NCBI GenBank assembly: GCA_018105865.1
Contig: CM030837.1
Span: 2,584,475 to 2,648,474 of the forward strand
Origin: Metaphire vulgaris
Lineage: Eukaryota; Annelida; Clitellata; Crassiclitellata; Megascolecidae
Direction of reading: 5' to 3'
Length of the DNA stretch: 64,000 nucleotides
Shown here one piece after another: positions 13,064-27,368 of the stretch. Both the position numbers and the translations under genes were made by a program. Below the pieces are notes generated by a model. It saw only the letters and a list, made by a program, of their open reading frames with translations, did not search any database and was not told the DNA's origin. Numbering within the stretch: the stretch's first letter is position 1; each line of letters opens with the position of its first letter.

Positions 13064-13743
13064 GGCAGGCATTCGATAATGGCACGCTCCGCCCCAGTGG
13101 CGGAGCCAGGATTTTCGGAAGGGGGTTTGGTTTTTGGTTCTGACCGTGACCAACTTTGGAAAAATCCTGACAAGCAAACAAAAAAACAAAAAAACGTCAT
13201 CACCTCTACTTTTTTTAGCTGACTAGCAAAAAAGATACAGAGACAGATGAAGAGATAAATAAAAAAGATTGAGATAGAATGAGTGAAAGGGAAAGAGAGG
13301 AGAGCAAGGGTGGGAGAGAGAGCGAGGAAAAGAGAGCGAGGAAGATAGAGATACATGGAAGGAGAGAGACCTATTGAGAGAGGAGACAGAAGGGGAGAGG
13401 CGAAGACAGAGACACGGAGAAAGAGGAAAGAGAGAGAAAGAGAGAGAGTGAGCGGAAATGGAAGGAAATACGCTAGAGGTGACATCTTGCGAGCAGACGC
13501 GTGGAAAATTCGATCCTTTCCCCCGTCGTTGTTCGTCCCCACCGACCGACAAGTTCCTCAGCATACGGAGTTTTCACACCGCCGTCGCCATCTTCACACG
13601 GCCACCCCACCCCTCCCCACACCCTCCCCAGCCCCCACCCCATTTCGTTTCTTTCGGGAATATTGAGACCGCAGATTTCCTAGCGACCGACTCCACTGGG
13701 TGTTTAATAGTCGAGACTACGCATTATTGGCCAGGAAAAGGCA

Positions 13744-13746
<3 letters not shown>
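13064..13746. other. Purine-rich and CpG-rich interval, no gene recognised
   Basis: CAGTGGCGGAGCCAGG at 13097 looks like another hAT-type end. 13240-13460 is GA-rich. 13500-13660 is C-rich. No exon with support from similarity. Confidence 0.35.

Positions 13747-13796
<50 letters not shown>
13747..13796. repeat. (AT)n microsatellite
   Basis: About 50 bp of pure AT repeat. Confidence 0.95.
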
Positions 13797-14232
13797 TGTA
13801 CATATGAATTTTCAGTGGTAATGGACGTTCCAGGCTTATTTACTTTGCATAGATATCGTAAGTGGTCATCGCTAACGTGATCGCCATTTGTGTATTTGAT
13901 TTACTTGACTACTAAGCAGATTCTTCCTCCTCTTCTTTCTTCTTCCTCTTCCTCGTCTTCCTCTTCCCCTTCTTCCTCCCCCTCCTCTTCTTCTTCTTCA
14001 TCTTCCTCCTAATCTTCTTCTACTGTACTTGCATTTTCTCCTTGTTCTCGACCGATTCAATTTGAATTATTGCTCTTCTCTTTCCGTTATCTTCTCTTTC
14101 TTCTTGCTTTTTCTCTGTGTTCTTCTTGTAGTCGTCGTTTCTTTCGAAGATTCTTTGAAGTTTTTCCTGCCTTTGTGTTTTTTATCGATTCTTCTCGTTT
14201 ATTCTCCTTCCCCATTTAAGTAGTCTCTCTCT

Positions 14233-14272
<40 letters not shown>

Positions 14273-14319
14273 GTCGTTCATATTTATTTCTTCACAAGTG
14301 TTACTGCTTTTTGATTACA

Positions 14320-14391
<72 letters not shown>

Positions 14392-15876
14392 ATATATGCA
14401 TAGAAATTACGACTGCAGGGTTCTTATGGTTTCAAGCTGGAGAAAAGCTAAGCGATCGTTGCAAAGTGTTCCTGTCTTTTAGCGACGCAGTTAAATTTCG
14501 TCGGCATTTCGCTGAATGCATCTTATCTGTACAGTAGTTTTGTATGCTCGTTGGTTTACAATCGGTCTTGCGCATTTCAAATGCAGTTTTACCGCTGTTC
14601 GGCGGTCTGGAACAGCCAGCTGTAGCACCCTGAAAGAACTGGAGACACGGACAATGGATGCACCGCGGATTTCCACTTCCACTCGGCGGTCAAATTCGTC
14701 TTCGTTTCATTCTTGTCTTCTTTTGTCTTCTTTTGTCGCGTTTTATCTTTTCCCCGTCCTGCGTTTGTTCTTCTTCTGCCCGACGACAATCGATCAGCCA
14801 AAGCGAAGTTTTGGCGTCGGTTCGACTCTCAAGGCACGCTCACAATACGCGACGACGACGACGACGACAACAATAGGGGCCCGACGCCAGATGGATTGCG
14901 CCCAGTGTGACCTGCGCACCGTGTCTAACACGTCGGCCGTCCCCACAACGCTCCGCTGTTTTTTTTACCGGACCGGACCGTATCCGGGTGATGACGACAC
15001 GATGACGCAAGCGCTTCGTGACGGCTAAGCAAAATTCCCATCTCCTTGCAAGTCCATCTCCTTATAATAAGCCGTCCATAGGAAGTACGCACGACAAAAG
15101 TACCTTGTCTTCTGGCGTCAGTGACACCAAACAGCGAAAGTACCTAAAGTACTGGTATTCTCCGTACTTGTCGACCACGTATCGCCCGCCCTAACCAGTT
15201 CGCTGAACAGAAGAGCCTGGAGTACGGTTCATAAATATTAACGACCCGACATTACCAGATTAGTCTTTGCCACCTGCGAGAGACGATATTCGCGCGAAGA
15301 CAGGGAGCAGGCAATCTCGGTTAACGGCGCCATATAAATCTCCGTTTCACGCCGATATTTCAAGTGGATTTTAAAGCCACGGTCCTTTCGTCTCCGTCTC
15401 TGACGAAGACGCTTAATTCGTGTCACGTGACTGGCCGCGTTTTTGTCGCCGTCGTTGTTGTTGCAGTCGGACAATTTAATTTTTTTCTTCTTCCGGCATC
15501 CGACATTTTTTGTCTTCTTTTCCGCCTTATCTTGGGTCGTCCGGTTCGCTTCCTGGTTCGACCAGTTCGCTGCTTGTGACGAACGACCACAGCAGATTTG
15601 ACATCTTGCGGCCGTAAACACCAGCACAGATGCGACATCTTGCGGCCGAATCGTTGCCAGATCTAATTTACTGATATGCCCTAGACATTTAATGGGCCGA
15701 AAATCCGAAAATGTCTTAGAAACAATTCCAGTGAAATTTACAGCATCTTGTAAAAATATTTCCGCTGGTTAAGCCTTTTTGTAGCGCCTCAGCATTTTGA
15801 CGTTCTCAAATGAACAACAAATCATAAAAGGCTTTTAATTTTTATGCTTCTGTCTGTCTGTCTGTCTCTGTCTCTG

Positions 15877-15927
<51 letters not shown>

Positions 15928-16200
15928 ACGCGCTTACTTTCAAGCTATCATCTGCTGCAATTTGCCTAAAGTTGGCGTTGATCATGATAACAATGATGAC
16001 GACGACGATTACGATGATGATGATGAACCTTCTCTCTGGAATTGGTTGTCTTCATCCTACTCCATCTACGTCTACATCTCCATCCTACTCCATCAGACCC
16101 ATCTACATATCCATCGCGCCTTACTTCTTACTCACGCGCTCAATTCGTTGCGAAGTCTAAAGTCTCATTTCCCCAGCAAGCGACTCTAAAGCCAAGGGAG
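13797..16200. other. No confident gene; pyrimidine tracts and microsatellites
   Basis: Holds a TTC/CTC-rich tract (13920-14010), (CT)n 14223-14270, (CA)n 14321-14352 followed by (TA)n to 14382, (CT)n 15875-15925, and GAT-type repeats near 15985-16025. ACATCTTGCGGCCG occurs twice (about 15602 and 15633). GTCACGTGACT lies at 15422. Several overlapping open frames exist on both strands, but none shows a domain I recognise. Confidence 0.4.
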
Positions 16201-16227
16201 CCTCTCTGAGTAGAAACAAAGAGACGC

Positions 16228-16270
16228 TATATAAGTCTCTTAATCACGTGACGCATACGTCACAGCGATG
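16228..16270 (+). promoter_or_regulatory. Possible TATA-type promoter with E-box and CRE-like site
   Basis: CTATATAAG at about 16227-16235 is followed by TCACGTGA (16244-16251) and ACGTCAC (about 16257-16263). This layout would fit a core promoter, but no transcribed exon downstream can be confirmed, and chance TATA matches are common. Confidence 0.2.
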
Positions 16271-17402
16271 AGACCGAATTCTAGCATAATTGCGTTCGCA
16301 TTTCAAGAAGGGTCTTTGTCACTCGACATGAGCGAAGCACTTTATCGACGCGAAGCCAGCACTCCTGGGAGTGCACAAAGTGCTTGGCCTGTTTCTCGAA
16401 CCCAATTCCCAGCGGTAGTTTTTTGTCGGTTCCATGGTCCATTGAATCCTGTATATCAGTTGTTCGCGTGTGACTCTGTATACAGCGCTTGGCTCAATGC
16501 GTGCACTTCGTTTCAGGCATATACGGGTCGGATCGTCATTGTAAGTCTAGTTTAGTGATGACCTTTGAACCGTCCTATATTACTTGCAGTGCCCTTTCAC
16601 CCGCCCCCATTACACCGCAGTCGACCCAGCGCTATCCTTCGTTTTTTCGCCGTCGCCAATTATGGGTCACTTTAACTCAGCTCATGAATCACCAGAAGCC
16701 GCTCCCTCCCTCCTCCTCCTCCTCCTCCTCCTCCACCCCCTCCTCCGCCCCACCCCACCCATCCTCTCCAGACCCGACCGGCGCCGCCGCAAAACAACGG
16801 AGATTTACGACGGCGCACGACTCCAAAATTAAACGGCGGACTGCAGCGAGGGCAGACAGGGGGCCGAGAGGGCCGCGACCGGGCCGGGTGGGACATCAGT
16901 CAGAGCGGGGCGACGTCCCCCAACCGGGTGAGCGCCCCCAAATATCGCTCGCTCTCCCGCTGCTGCTGCTGCTGCTGCTGCTGTTGCTGTTGCTGCTGCT
17001 GTTGCCTGCTGTTCCGAACGAATTGGCGGTGGCGTATCTGGCCGTAAATCAAGTGGAGGGGGAGTGGTGGTGGTGGTGGTGGTGGAGGAGGAGGGTGGGA
17101 GAAATAACCCCCGCTCGAAATCAAACCGTCGACCCGAAAGTCTTTCGCTCGTACGCTCACACTGTGACCCTCTAATTCCTTATATGTCTGCGTTGTTTCG
17201 ACCGTCAAAGGGCGTCCGTTTGTGACCGGACTGCCCAGACAGCAATACAGTAGAGCGACGCAACAAAAAAACGAATGTTGCGCATAAAAGCTAGAAACAT
17301 AGACGTAATCGTCACGTGATCTACCGCGGTGCATAAAATCAAGAACCGCAGTCGTAACCGTCACGTGATCATCCACACGGTTGCTTCGGTGATTACGACG
17401 CT
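16271..17402. other. CpG-rich interval with trinucleotide repeats; no confident gene
   Basis: (CTC)n near 16711-16733, (CTG)n near 16960-17012 and (GGT)n near 17067-17095. Open frames encode Ser/Leu/Pro/Gln homopolymers and no folded domain. The sequence around 17312 and 17361 is a 49-bp-spaced duplication, each copy ending GTCACGTGATC. Confidence 0.35.
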
Positions 17403-17808
17403 GACACACACACGCGCACACACACACATACACACACACATACATACACACACAGGCCTACAGCATTTCCAAACTATTGTATTTTCAGAACAAAATTATT
17501 TGGGGGAGGGATAGCCAGCCCTTGGTGGTTTAAAAGTAAGGCAATTTTGAACAGAGAACAGCTAAGATGGGGGTCATTTTATCGAAATTTTTCAGACTTA
17601 TTTCTTAGAAAGTGGTTGCTTTGCTAAACACGCAGCTCTTGGAAGGAAAATTGTCAATTCTATTTCTCCGGAGCTGTAAAATCTCCATTAAAATCTATGA
17701 AAATAAATGCAGTTAACGTCATAGATTGTCTTTAAAAAAGCTGTTGAAGAAGAAGAAGACAGAAATTTGCATTAAATAATGAGGTTAAACGAAGCAGAAG
17801 AGACTCTT

Positions 17809-18170
<362 letters not shown>

Positions 18171-18699
18171 ACAAGAAGAACGACTCAAATGAGCACACGT
18201 CGCACGACTGCTCTTCCAATTTGAAAGCCTTTCCTCTTAACAAGGATTTCGACTATTTGAGAAAAAAACCGCCCCCAGGCACATTTAAAAGAAATCTGTC
18301 TCTTTTTTCTAATTCGGCGCCATTTTGCGAGTCAGTGACGCGTCTGTTTCGATTACTTCGCTTTACTTATGCAGTCAGTGTCGTGGCGGAATAGAGCGCC
18401 GGTCAAATTTGACAGATGTTGGCGTGTTTTTGCGTGGTCTGTGTTCTAGGAAGGCCGTTTTAAAGAGATCTGAAAGTCAGCCAGCCATCTGGTTTACCGG
18501 GAATCATAGACTCGGTATAGATTTATGGCCGCCTATACGATCTAAAGAAAACATTTTCCAGTTCTCGATCTGAATTCTTTATTCCGTTCGCCGTGGACAA
18601 AATTTCCGCGGACATAAGGAATAAATCGTTGTCAAATGCAATTGTTACTGACAGTTTGAAAGAAACATCGCAAGCTTGCTTACTTGCTTTGTGTGTGTT

Positions 18700-18786
<87 letters not shown>

Positions 18787-19896
18787 AACATAGAGGGATA
18801 GAGAAAAAAAGAGAGATAGAGAGACAGAGAGAGACAAAGAGAGACATAGACAAAGAGAGACAGAGACAAAGAGAGACAGAGACAAAGAGAGGCAGAGACA
18901 GAGAGAGCGAAAGCCGGAAGGGAGAGAGAGGGGAGAGTGAGAAACAGAGATAGACAGAGAGACACACACAGGTAGAGAGAGAAAGAGAGAGAGAGAGTCA
19001 GAGAGTCAGAGAGAGAGAACAAGAGAAGAGAAATAGAGATAGACAGATAGGGGAAGAAGTAAAGAGAGAATGAAAAGACAAAATGTTTCTGTCTGCTCTT
19101 AAATCGGCGAGAAAGTCTAAAGGCTTTTGATGAGTATCTCCGTGTAACTGAGACATCGAATCGCAACATTATTAGAATGTTGCAAAAATACTGGAAGCGG
19201 TTTACGGCAAATATATCGATTGTTTTTGTAATTTTTAGTTACATCACTGTATTAACACCAGATAGAAAATCACTTTATTTTAAGGGGGCGCTTGCTCAAC
19301 CGTTCTGATAAAAATCACTGTACATTGCATATTATTAAGACGCTAAGCATATATGGGCTTAATTGTACGAATATTAATATTTTACGTCAAGTATTATAAT
19401 ATTTTCCAATAATAATTAATTAGACGAAATTGTGCGATGAATATTTGCGTTTATTTCTAGGCATGCACGCCCCTTGCTTATCGTTTGCAGGGTTATTATA
19501 GTCGCCGATTTGGAGGTGTTTGGAGCGAACGATCAATAGGGTTCGGGGTATTTTAAGAGGCAGGGGTCGCCTCTTGGCAAACTTGATCGCCCAAAAGTGC
19601 AAACAAACTAAGCAAATTAAAAGGTCCATCGAAATTAACCCTTTCATGCCCGATCACATTTTCACCCCATGAATTATTTCCTTTGCTAGCTGCTGGAAAT
19701 GTCGTCGTGCCCCCCCCCCCATTGGAGTCGCATTATTTTTGTAGCGCAGCGTATTTGACGGGCTAAGAACCCGGATTTCGGCACCAGACCCTATAGGGGA
19801 CGTTAATGAGCCTACGGGTACGCCGTTACCTTAACCTTACACCTTCAATCAATTAGTTAATTAATTAATAATTAATTCAATGAAAGCGCGTCCTAA
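18171..19896. other. No gene recognised; GT/GA/GACA tract and AT-rich sequence
   Basis: 18690-19075 is a compound GT, GA, GACA purine tract. GGCGCCATTTTG at about 18317 is a weak YY1-like site. 19080-19896 is AT-rich with no exon I can support. Confidence 0.4.
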
Positions 19897-19976
19897 TACA
19901 GGGTGGCGCAAAAAAACCCGGACTATATCAAATTCAAACCTAAACGTGACTAGGCCGATTTTTGCGCCACCCTGTA
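19897..19976. mobile_element. Mariner-type hairpin MITE, copy 2 (80 bp)
   Basis: TACAGGGTGGCGCAAAAA at the left and TTTTTGCGCCACCCTGTA at the right, TA-flanked. Same family as 11231-11318 with a diverged centre. Confidence 0.85.
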
Positions 19977-20168
19977 TAGATGTTATGTTATGTTATGTTA
20001 AAACGTCAATTTATATAGCGCAATAATCATAGCTGAATCATAGCCAAAGTCAAGAGCACTTTACATTCTGCACTTATACGATATATAATAAATATAATAT
20101 ATAGATATTCGGATTCACAATCTGTGTGCATACAGGTAATACTCACCTGGCGGTTGTTTTTCTTTCAG

Positions 20169-20311
20169 GTAAACCTTCTCCGTCGTCGTCCGCTCTTGTC
20201 TTTCCATCTCATCGTCTCGAGGAAGAAGAGTCGCACGCAAAGAGAAGAAGCTGGAACGACTCCGCTTCGTTGACGACCAGGGAGGTTCGACTCAAGGTCA
20301 CAACGGTCCTG
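20169..20311 (+). CDS. iGluR-like exon: linker into S1
   Basis: The acceptor TTTTTCTTTCAG precedes the exon and the donor CTG|GTCAGT follows. It enters in phase 1 and leaves in phase 0. It encodes a Ser-rich, Glu-rich segment ending EVRLKVTTVL, the family's signature strand before the agonist lobe (compare VTTIL-EEPYVM). The next exon supplies VEPYVML in the right phase. The preceding exon was not identified. Confidence 0.75.
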
Positions 20312-21410
20312 GTCAGTGCCAGTGCTTGATCTAGGCCGTTTCCGGGGGGAAATTTGCCATTTCCCCCCGGAAATTTCAAATTCCCCCCCCCCGGAAATTT
20401 TGGAATACTACATGGACTAACAGCGGGCCCTAGCAGAATTCTCTCCCGGCTTTGTCAGTTTTCCCCCCGGCTTTTTCAGTTTCCCCCCACCACGGAGTCC
20501 AGGAGTCTAGATTAAACACTGGTCAGTGGAGAAGAAGACGACCTCATCATAAGGACATATTATGATGCAACCCAGGGTTTCCCAGATGGTGGGTCGCGAC
20601 CCTGTGCCGGGCCACGGATAGCAAAATGCCGCATCGTAAAATCTTGTAATAAAAATAATAAAATTTCATAATAATCAATTCGATTTTTTTAGATGTTTAA
20701 ATTGTAGGCGTAAAAAAGTGGCGACGACCTTTATTTCCTCGTCCTGAAATTTACACATCATTAGGTACAAAAAAGCGGTGACGACCTCTTTTTAGACGAC
20801 TTTCGGGACGTAAAATTTCTTTACCGGGTCGCAAATGGACAAGTGTACAAATTACCGGGTCGCGAAAAATGTTGGGAAACGCTCATATAAACTATTAATA
20901 GAAGATAGTCTTAACTCGATTATCGTCTTATATAATGTGCACGGGCGTAAACTTTGATGGAAAAATGGGAACCCAATCCCTATACCTTCCCATGCCGCAT
21001 GGTAGCTTTTTAAAAAGTGGGGAGGGTCATGAGCCTAGAGGCCTAATACAAGTTTACGTCTATGAATAGGCAACTGTTTGGATTCGGTGGTATCGCTGGT
21101 GGGTGCGGGCCGCACTGGCCGGGTGACACCAACGACAGCATCACAAGGGGGTGACACCAGTACGCAAACCTAGTGACGCCTCTGTTTGGATTTGATTGAC
21201 TGTTTGGCAGGATGGTTGAATGATTGATTTTATAAATTGGCTGAATGGTTTTAGATGACTGGATGATTAGCACAAACTCTGACTCTCTCGGACATTTCCT
21301 AAGTAATCTTAAGACTCACCTATTCACCATCAAGTATATACGTGGTATTGTAAAGCGCTCTTGTCTTTGACCATTTTGCCATGCTTATTGCGCTATATAA
21401 ATTGTCCAGC

Positions 21411-21466
<56 letters not shown>

Positions 21467-21484
21467 GTAGTAGTAGTAGTAGTA

Positions 21485-21562
<78 letters not shown>

Positions 21563-22426
21563 GCACGTTTGTTGACTGAGTGAGCGATTTAAAGAAAAAT
21601 CCGAATGACTGAGGAGAGCAAGAGAAGGAGAGAGTGAGATAGGGGAGAGAGGGTTGAGCAGATCTATGGAGCAAAATACTTTGGGGATAAAATCGTTTAG
21701 CCTTGCCAAAGGGTTCACATCTGGACATCGCTGTAAGGGAGTGGGGGGGGGGGGACAAGATTGCGAAAAAACGGCTTTGCGGTTATTAGGCTACCCATCG
21801 CATGGGGAGGGGTGGTTGGCACTTAGGAAGGCAGGAAATCTGTTCTGTGACATTCCGATGTCTTGGACTGGACTGGAAGCCTTATGGACCTGGAGCGGAT
21901 GGAAGGAAATATCTATTGAGACGGTTAGTCTGCGATGTAAAAACATAGAAATGTCGATTTAGGATTGCCGATGCATGGCTGATGTTTGGAGATAAGACTC
22001 AAATCAGAGTCCTGATTGGGGGGGGGGGCGACTCAACTCCGCAGACAAATGTGAACTCACAGATCCATTGCCACTGAGTCAACGGACCTCTAATCAAAGC
22101 AGTGGCGTATTTAGGGCGTATACTCCTGATCGATAGCGTACCCCTTTGGTCTTGTTGGCGATAATTTAACAGTGGCGTAGCCAGAATTTCGGAATAGGGG
22201 AGCACTTAGTCAATTTTCGGCCAAAAAGTATTGACGAGCAAACAAATGAATGGTCATCGTCCCAAATGTTTTAAACCCTTAGTCTACTAGTTCGTTTTCC
22301 TCGAAATAATACATACTACTCCCTACCCCCGCCACGTGGTTCCGATCAGAATAACCCCTCCTCCCACGCGTGACTTCGCCAATGTAATTTAGCGGTAGTG
22401 ACAGAGTGGTTTATAACCTCCTGCTA

Positions 22427-22521
<95 letters not shown>

Positions 22522-24067
22522 TTACTACTACTACTACTACTACTACTACTACAACTAGGCCTACTACTGATGATGATGATGTTGATGATGACGACGACGA
22601 CGACGATTACAAACACTAATCTTAGTGGTCATAATGACCAGAATAGCATCGAAACAAGCTTTTAGGTTAGTATTTAATAATGAACGCCATTTTCGTCATC
22701 CATTTTGTATTCTACCATTTATACGAATCCGACCATTGAAATTGCAATTAACGTGAAACCTTACGTGGCTCGTTATGGCCGCCATCTTGGTTCTAAGCGA
22801 ACAAGCGGCCTTCGGATATCTGGATAGGAGCAGTTCTGGAAGCCGTGTTCTCTGTTTACACTGGGTTGAATAGTCTGTGTACGCAGAAGAGATTTACGGG
22901 CATCTTGAATTGGATAAGAACCGACAAACCGCGCATCATCAGCAATTAAGCGCACCATAAAGCGACCGACACGCCATCTGGCGTTCGGCGGGGGGGGGGA
23001 ACTTTATCTCCACAGACACTCGAAGCAACTCATGGACGTCACGACACGAATAGGTCAATGGTCCTGTCAATAAAGCAGGAAATGACGACCGATCTAATTC
23101 GGAAATAGAGAATGAAAGATGACTGGCGTGACAGCTTAATTGACAATCGGGCGACCGAAACGTACAAGATGGTAACTCATCAACAAGCTCAATCTTTAAC
23201 AGCAGTGTTTATTCTAGACCTTCTCTGGAGAGAATTCCCCACAGTTTGAATTCCCCTCCCCTCAATTTTGACATTTTGGCAAGTATAGTATGCCCTCCCC
23301 AATGTCTGTTCCCCCCAAAATTTTAAACTTCCCCAATTAAAATAATTTAATTTTAAATATTAACTGGAAATGTTAAAAAGTAGGCATAGTTTCTATTAGG
23401 CGTCTAGGCTCGAGACCCACCCCACCTCCATAGGGAGGGAAAGGCTGGGCACCCCTCCTCCAAACTTTTTCATCATACAGTTTACGGCCAGTGAATAGAT
23501 AATGCGTCTTGAAACACTGACATACAAGATCGTTCCTATAACGTTATCGTTCTATCGAGGACCATGGATCCAGTGGCGGCTCCACTGGGGGAGGTCAGGG
23601 GGGCCCGTGCCCCCCATTGAGTGCCTGGCCCCCAGTGGCCCCCGTTAGGACCCTATACTTAATGCTACATACATTAAACAACAAATGGTTGTCCCCTCCT
23701 CCCATGATTAGAAGTTGCCACCCCAATGCCCCCCCCCACTTGCCAAATCCTAGAGCCGCCACTGCATGAATCTAATACCATCTGGTTGGCAGTTGTCCAT
23801 ATTCCTCTTTCCAGTTGTCTTCCCGCTTCATTCGTCTTGAGATGACTTAGGGTTGGACTCGCGCCACACTTCTCCACCGTTCTATCGATCGGTTGCCTCT
23901 AAGTGACCGAGCCTACTTCGGTCTGCTTTCTTACTTGCTTATCTTCTCATACACTATGCAGGACTGAGGACAGCAGAGGCACTTAGCTATACCCATTATC
24001 TAATCAACCATCTCCGCTGCATTTTCTTTTCCGGACATCTGACGCAAAATTCTCTTTCATTTAGACT

Positions 24068-24136
<69 letters not shown>

Positions 24137-25957
24137 TTCTCTCTCTCTGCTTATCTTTGTCTCGTTGCCTCTCTTTCTCTCTGTCTGTCTGTCTATCTTC
24201 CTGTCTGTCTGTCTGCCTGTCTGTCTGTCTGTCTGCCTGTCTGTTTGTCTGCCTATCTGTCTGCCTCTCTTTCTCTCTCTCTGTCTGCCTCTCTTTCTCT
24301 CTGTCTGTCTGTCTGCTGTATGTATGTATGTGGTCTATGTTTTACGGTTGATGATTTCTCTTGAAGAATCACGTGTTCTAGAGAGCTTGTATTCTTTCTC
24401 TTAGATTTCGTTTGCAGTATTGACTCGTACAGTAAATCTTGTATTCTGCTGTCCAAAGACTTTCATCTTCATTTTCTTTATTGAGTTGAAATCGTTCGCA
24501 GAATGAACCCCGGAGCCTGCGTATTATCAATAATAAATCGATGCACATCTTCATTGCGCCTCTTCTTTTGTGAGTTACACGTTTGACGCCGACTTTAGGA
24601 ATATCGCGTTAACTGTCAGATAAATTATTTATGGACTGAATTTTCCGTGCACAAAAAATCGCCATGTTCATTGACGGAGACAATGGGTCAAGGGGCCCCT
24701 CTTCCGACGGGGACCCTGTCATTGGATTTGCGTAAAGCAAACCGTTGAGATGAGGGGGGGTTGGGGGGGGGGGTAGGGAAGGCGAATGTGCGATGAACTT
24801 CTTGACTACCTTTTTCGCTCGTTGGAGACTTTTTACCCGAAAATGTCGATATGCCACAAGCCAAAAAGAAGTCATCCGCAGTTTTTTCCCGTAGTTTTAC
24901 TAGACTTTTACCCAAAAATCGGTTTCACGAGCAAAAAATGTAAGACCGGTGGGGATGCATCCCCACTCGTCCCCCCACGTCGAACCGCCACTGGATAGCA
25001 CCTCACCATCTCCTACACAGACGATTTCGTTAATAGCTAAATATACTTACACTCATTTTCACCTCCTCTTCTTTACTTCAATCTTGGGTAGCTTAAGATT
25101 TTGGAATTATCTGCCGGAACTGCCTAGGATCTATTTCTTCATCTATGCGGTTTCAAGACCGCCATATTGATTACGGCCGCCATATTGATTACGGCCGCCA
25201 CATTGATTACGGCCGCCATATTGATTACAGTCACCATATTGAATACGGCCGCTATATTGATTACAGCCGCCATATTGATTACGGCGCCCATATTGATTAC
25301 GGCCGCCATATTGATTACGGCCGCCATATTGCTGGTGGCAACCTGCCGACGGTCGCAGGGGAGCGTTGGTTTATCGATTGGGTCATTTGGTGAATGGAGC
25401 GCAGATAAGCAAAGATCGTTTCGTTACGGTCTGACGGTTCTCTGCGTCGCTTGGTCCGTGAAAACGAAAAAGAAATACAGCCGCCGTCGCCCCGGTGAGG
25501 ACCTGGCCGGTCGGTCGTCCAGGCAGACCAGCGGACAACCGGTCGAAAAACGGGGAAAAGAAGGACTTCGATCGATAGGATCTGCAAATTACACAGTTTC
25601 CTCGAGGGAGAGAGAGAGAGAGAGAGAGAGATACTGGTTTCACTCCACTTTTCGGCGTTTTACCCTGTTCTCAGTTCGTAATTCAGATACCTTTTGATCC
25701 TAAAGAGAACAGAGAGCGAGGGAATGAGAAAGAGAGACAGAGACAGAGAAAGAGACAGACACAGAGAAATACAGACAAAATCGATACAGATGCAGACGCA
25801 GAAAGAGATAGACAGACAGACAGAGACAGGCAGACAGACAGAGGCAGGCAGACACAGGGACGCGGTTAGACAGAGAGTCAGAGAGGAGACGGAAACAGAT
25901 ACAGAGAGAAACAGTCACATAGAGACAGACAGACTGAGAAAAAGAAACAGACAGACT

Positions 25958-26002
<45 letters not shown>

Positions 26003-26978
26003 TGAGTGAATTAATATATGTCACGTCCCAGTTACATGTTTGACGCTTTGCCGCGTGCATTTATTCCCCAGAGGGCGCTAAACGCCAATTTCGGTGAGAA
26101 AATCGTATCTTCGTAAAACAATTGCCGTGCCCTGTCGTCAGAACCAACCGCTTAGAAGAAGCCGATGGCGAGGCAGACCGCACGTGGGGCAGGAGTGGAG
26201 GTGGGGTGGGGGGGGGTACTGCTGGTAGCATCAACCTCCCCATCCCATATGGCACGCGACTGTGTAGAAGATTTCCAATTTTTAACTCGTGGACGCCACG
26301 CATAAAAGAAAACAGATTGTTCATTCGCTCCCGGAAATGACGATAAACGAGAACTGCGCATGCGCAATAACACTTTTGTCTTAGAGCTCTCTTGAAGTGC
26401 TGTGTAGAAATATATTCTGCAAGCTTTTCGGAAGGTCTGTGAGCATTTCTATTAACCCCTTAACCGTGTATTTAACTGTAACTCAATGTAAAATGGACGG
26501 ATATATCCGGGATCCCCAGTTAAGGGGTTAACATTGGCTTAGATGCTGTCGATGAAAGAGACAGTCTATGCCAGGGGTGTTCAAATGGCGTCCCGCGGGC
26601 CAGACCCCGCCCGCCGTAAGGTGTGAAATGGCCCGCGAAGATACTGAGAGATAAATAACTTGTTTTCTAATACTACCGTGCATAGGTAATAAACTGACAA
26701 GCGTTTAGAATCTTAGAAGCAAAGTAATGATTCTTGTTGGAAGCAATATCAATGCAATAATTCGGATAAGCTTAGGAATTTTAGCGCCAGCCAACGACTA
26801 AACTGTCTTCAGATAATTATAATGAGAACCGATTGCTGTAGAAGGCGTTAGAGATTATTGATAATTCTCAACAAACGCTCTGAGGAAATCGCCGGCTTGC
26901 ACTTCGTGAACTCGTTAACGGCTCTGACTGCTCAAGATCTAGCGGATTAGAGACGATCAACGCCCTGGCAACCGTGTG

Positions 26979-27033
<55 letters not shown>

Positions 27034-27272
27034 GAGAGACAGAGACAGACAGACAGACAGTCAGACAGACAGACAGAGAGTCAGACAGACAGGCAGACAG
27101 AGAGAAAGAGACAGAGACAGAGACAGAGAGAGAGACAGAGAGACAGAGAGAGAGAGACAGACAGAGAGAGAGACAGAGACAGAGACAGAGACAGAGAGAG
27201 AGAGAGACAGAGAGACAGAGAGACAGAGAGACAGAGAGAAAGAGAGAAAGAGACAGAGACAGAGACAGATGG

Positions 27273-27368
<96 letters not shown>

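Noticed and set aside
16268..16555. Signal-peptide exon of the receptor gene downstream of a TATA-like box
   Set aside because: The predicted residues do not look like a signal peptide or an iGluR amino-terminal domain, and no donor in the right phase was convincing.
16900..17451. Minus-strand frame with poly-Gln and poly-Pro
   Set aside because: Homopolymers come from CTG and GGT microsatellites; no domain or splice support. Could be revisited with expression data.
25145..25697. Open frames through the 18-bp minisatellite (repeated RHIDYG or INMAAV)
   Set aside because: A period divisible by three keeps frames open on both strands; the motif is better explained as a DNA binding-site array.
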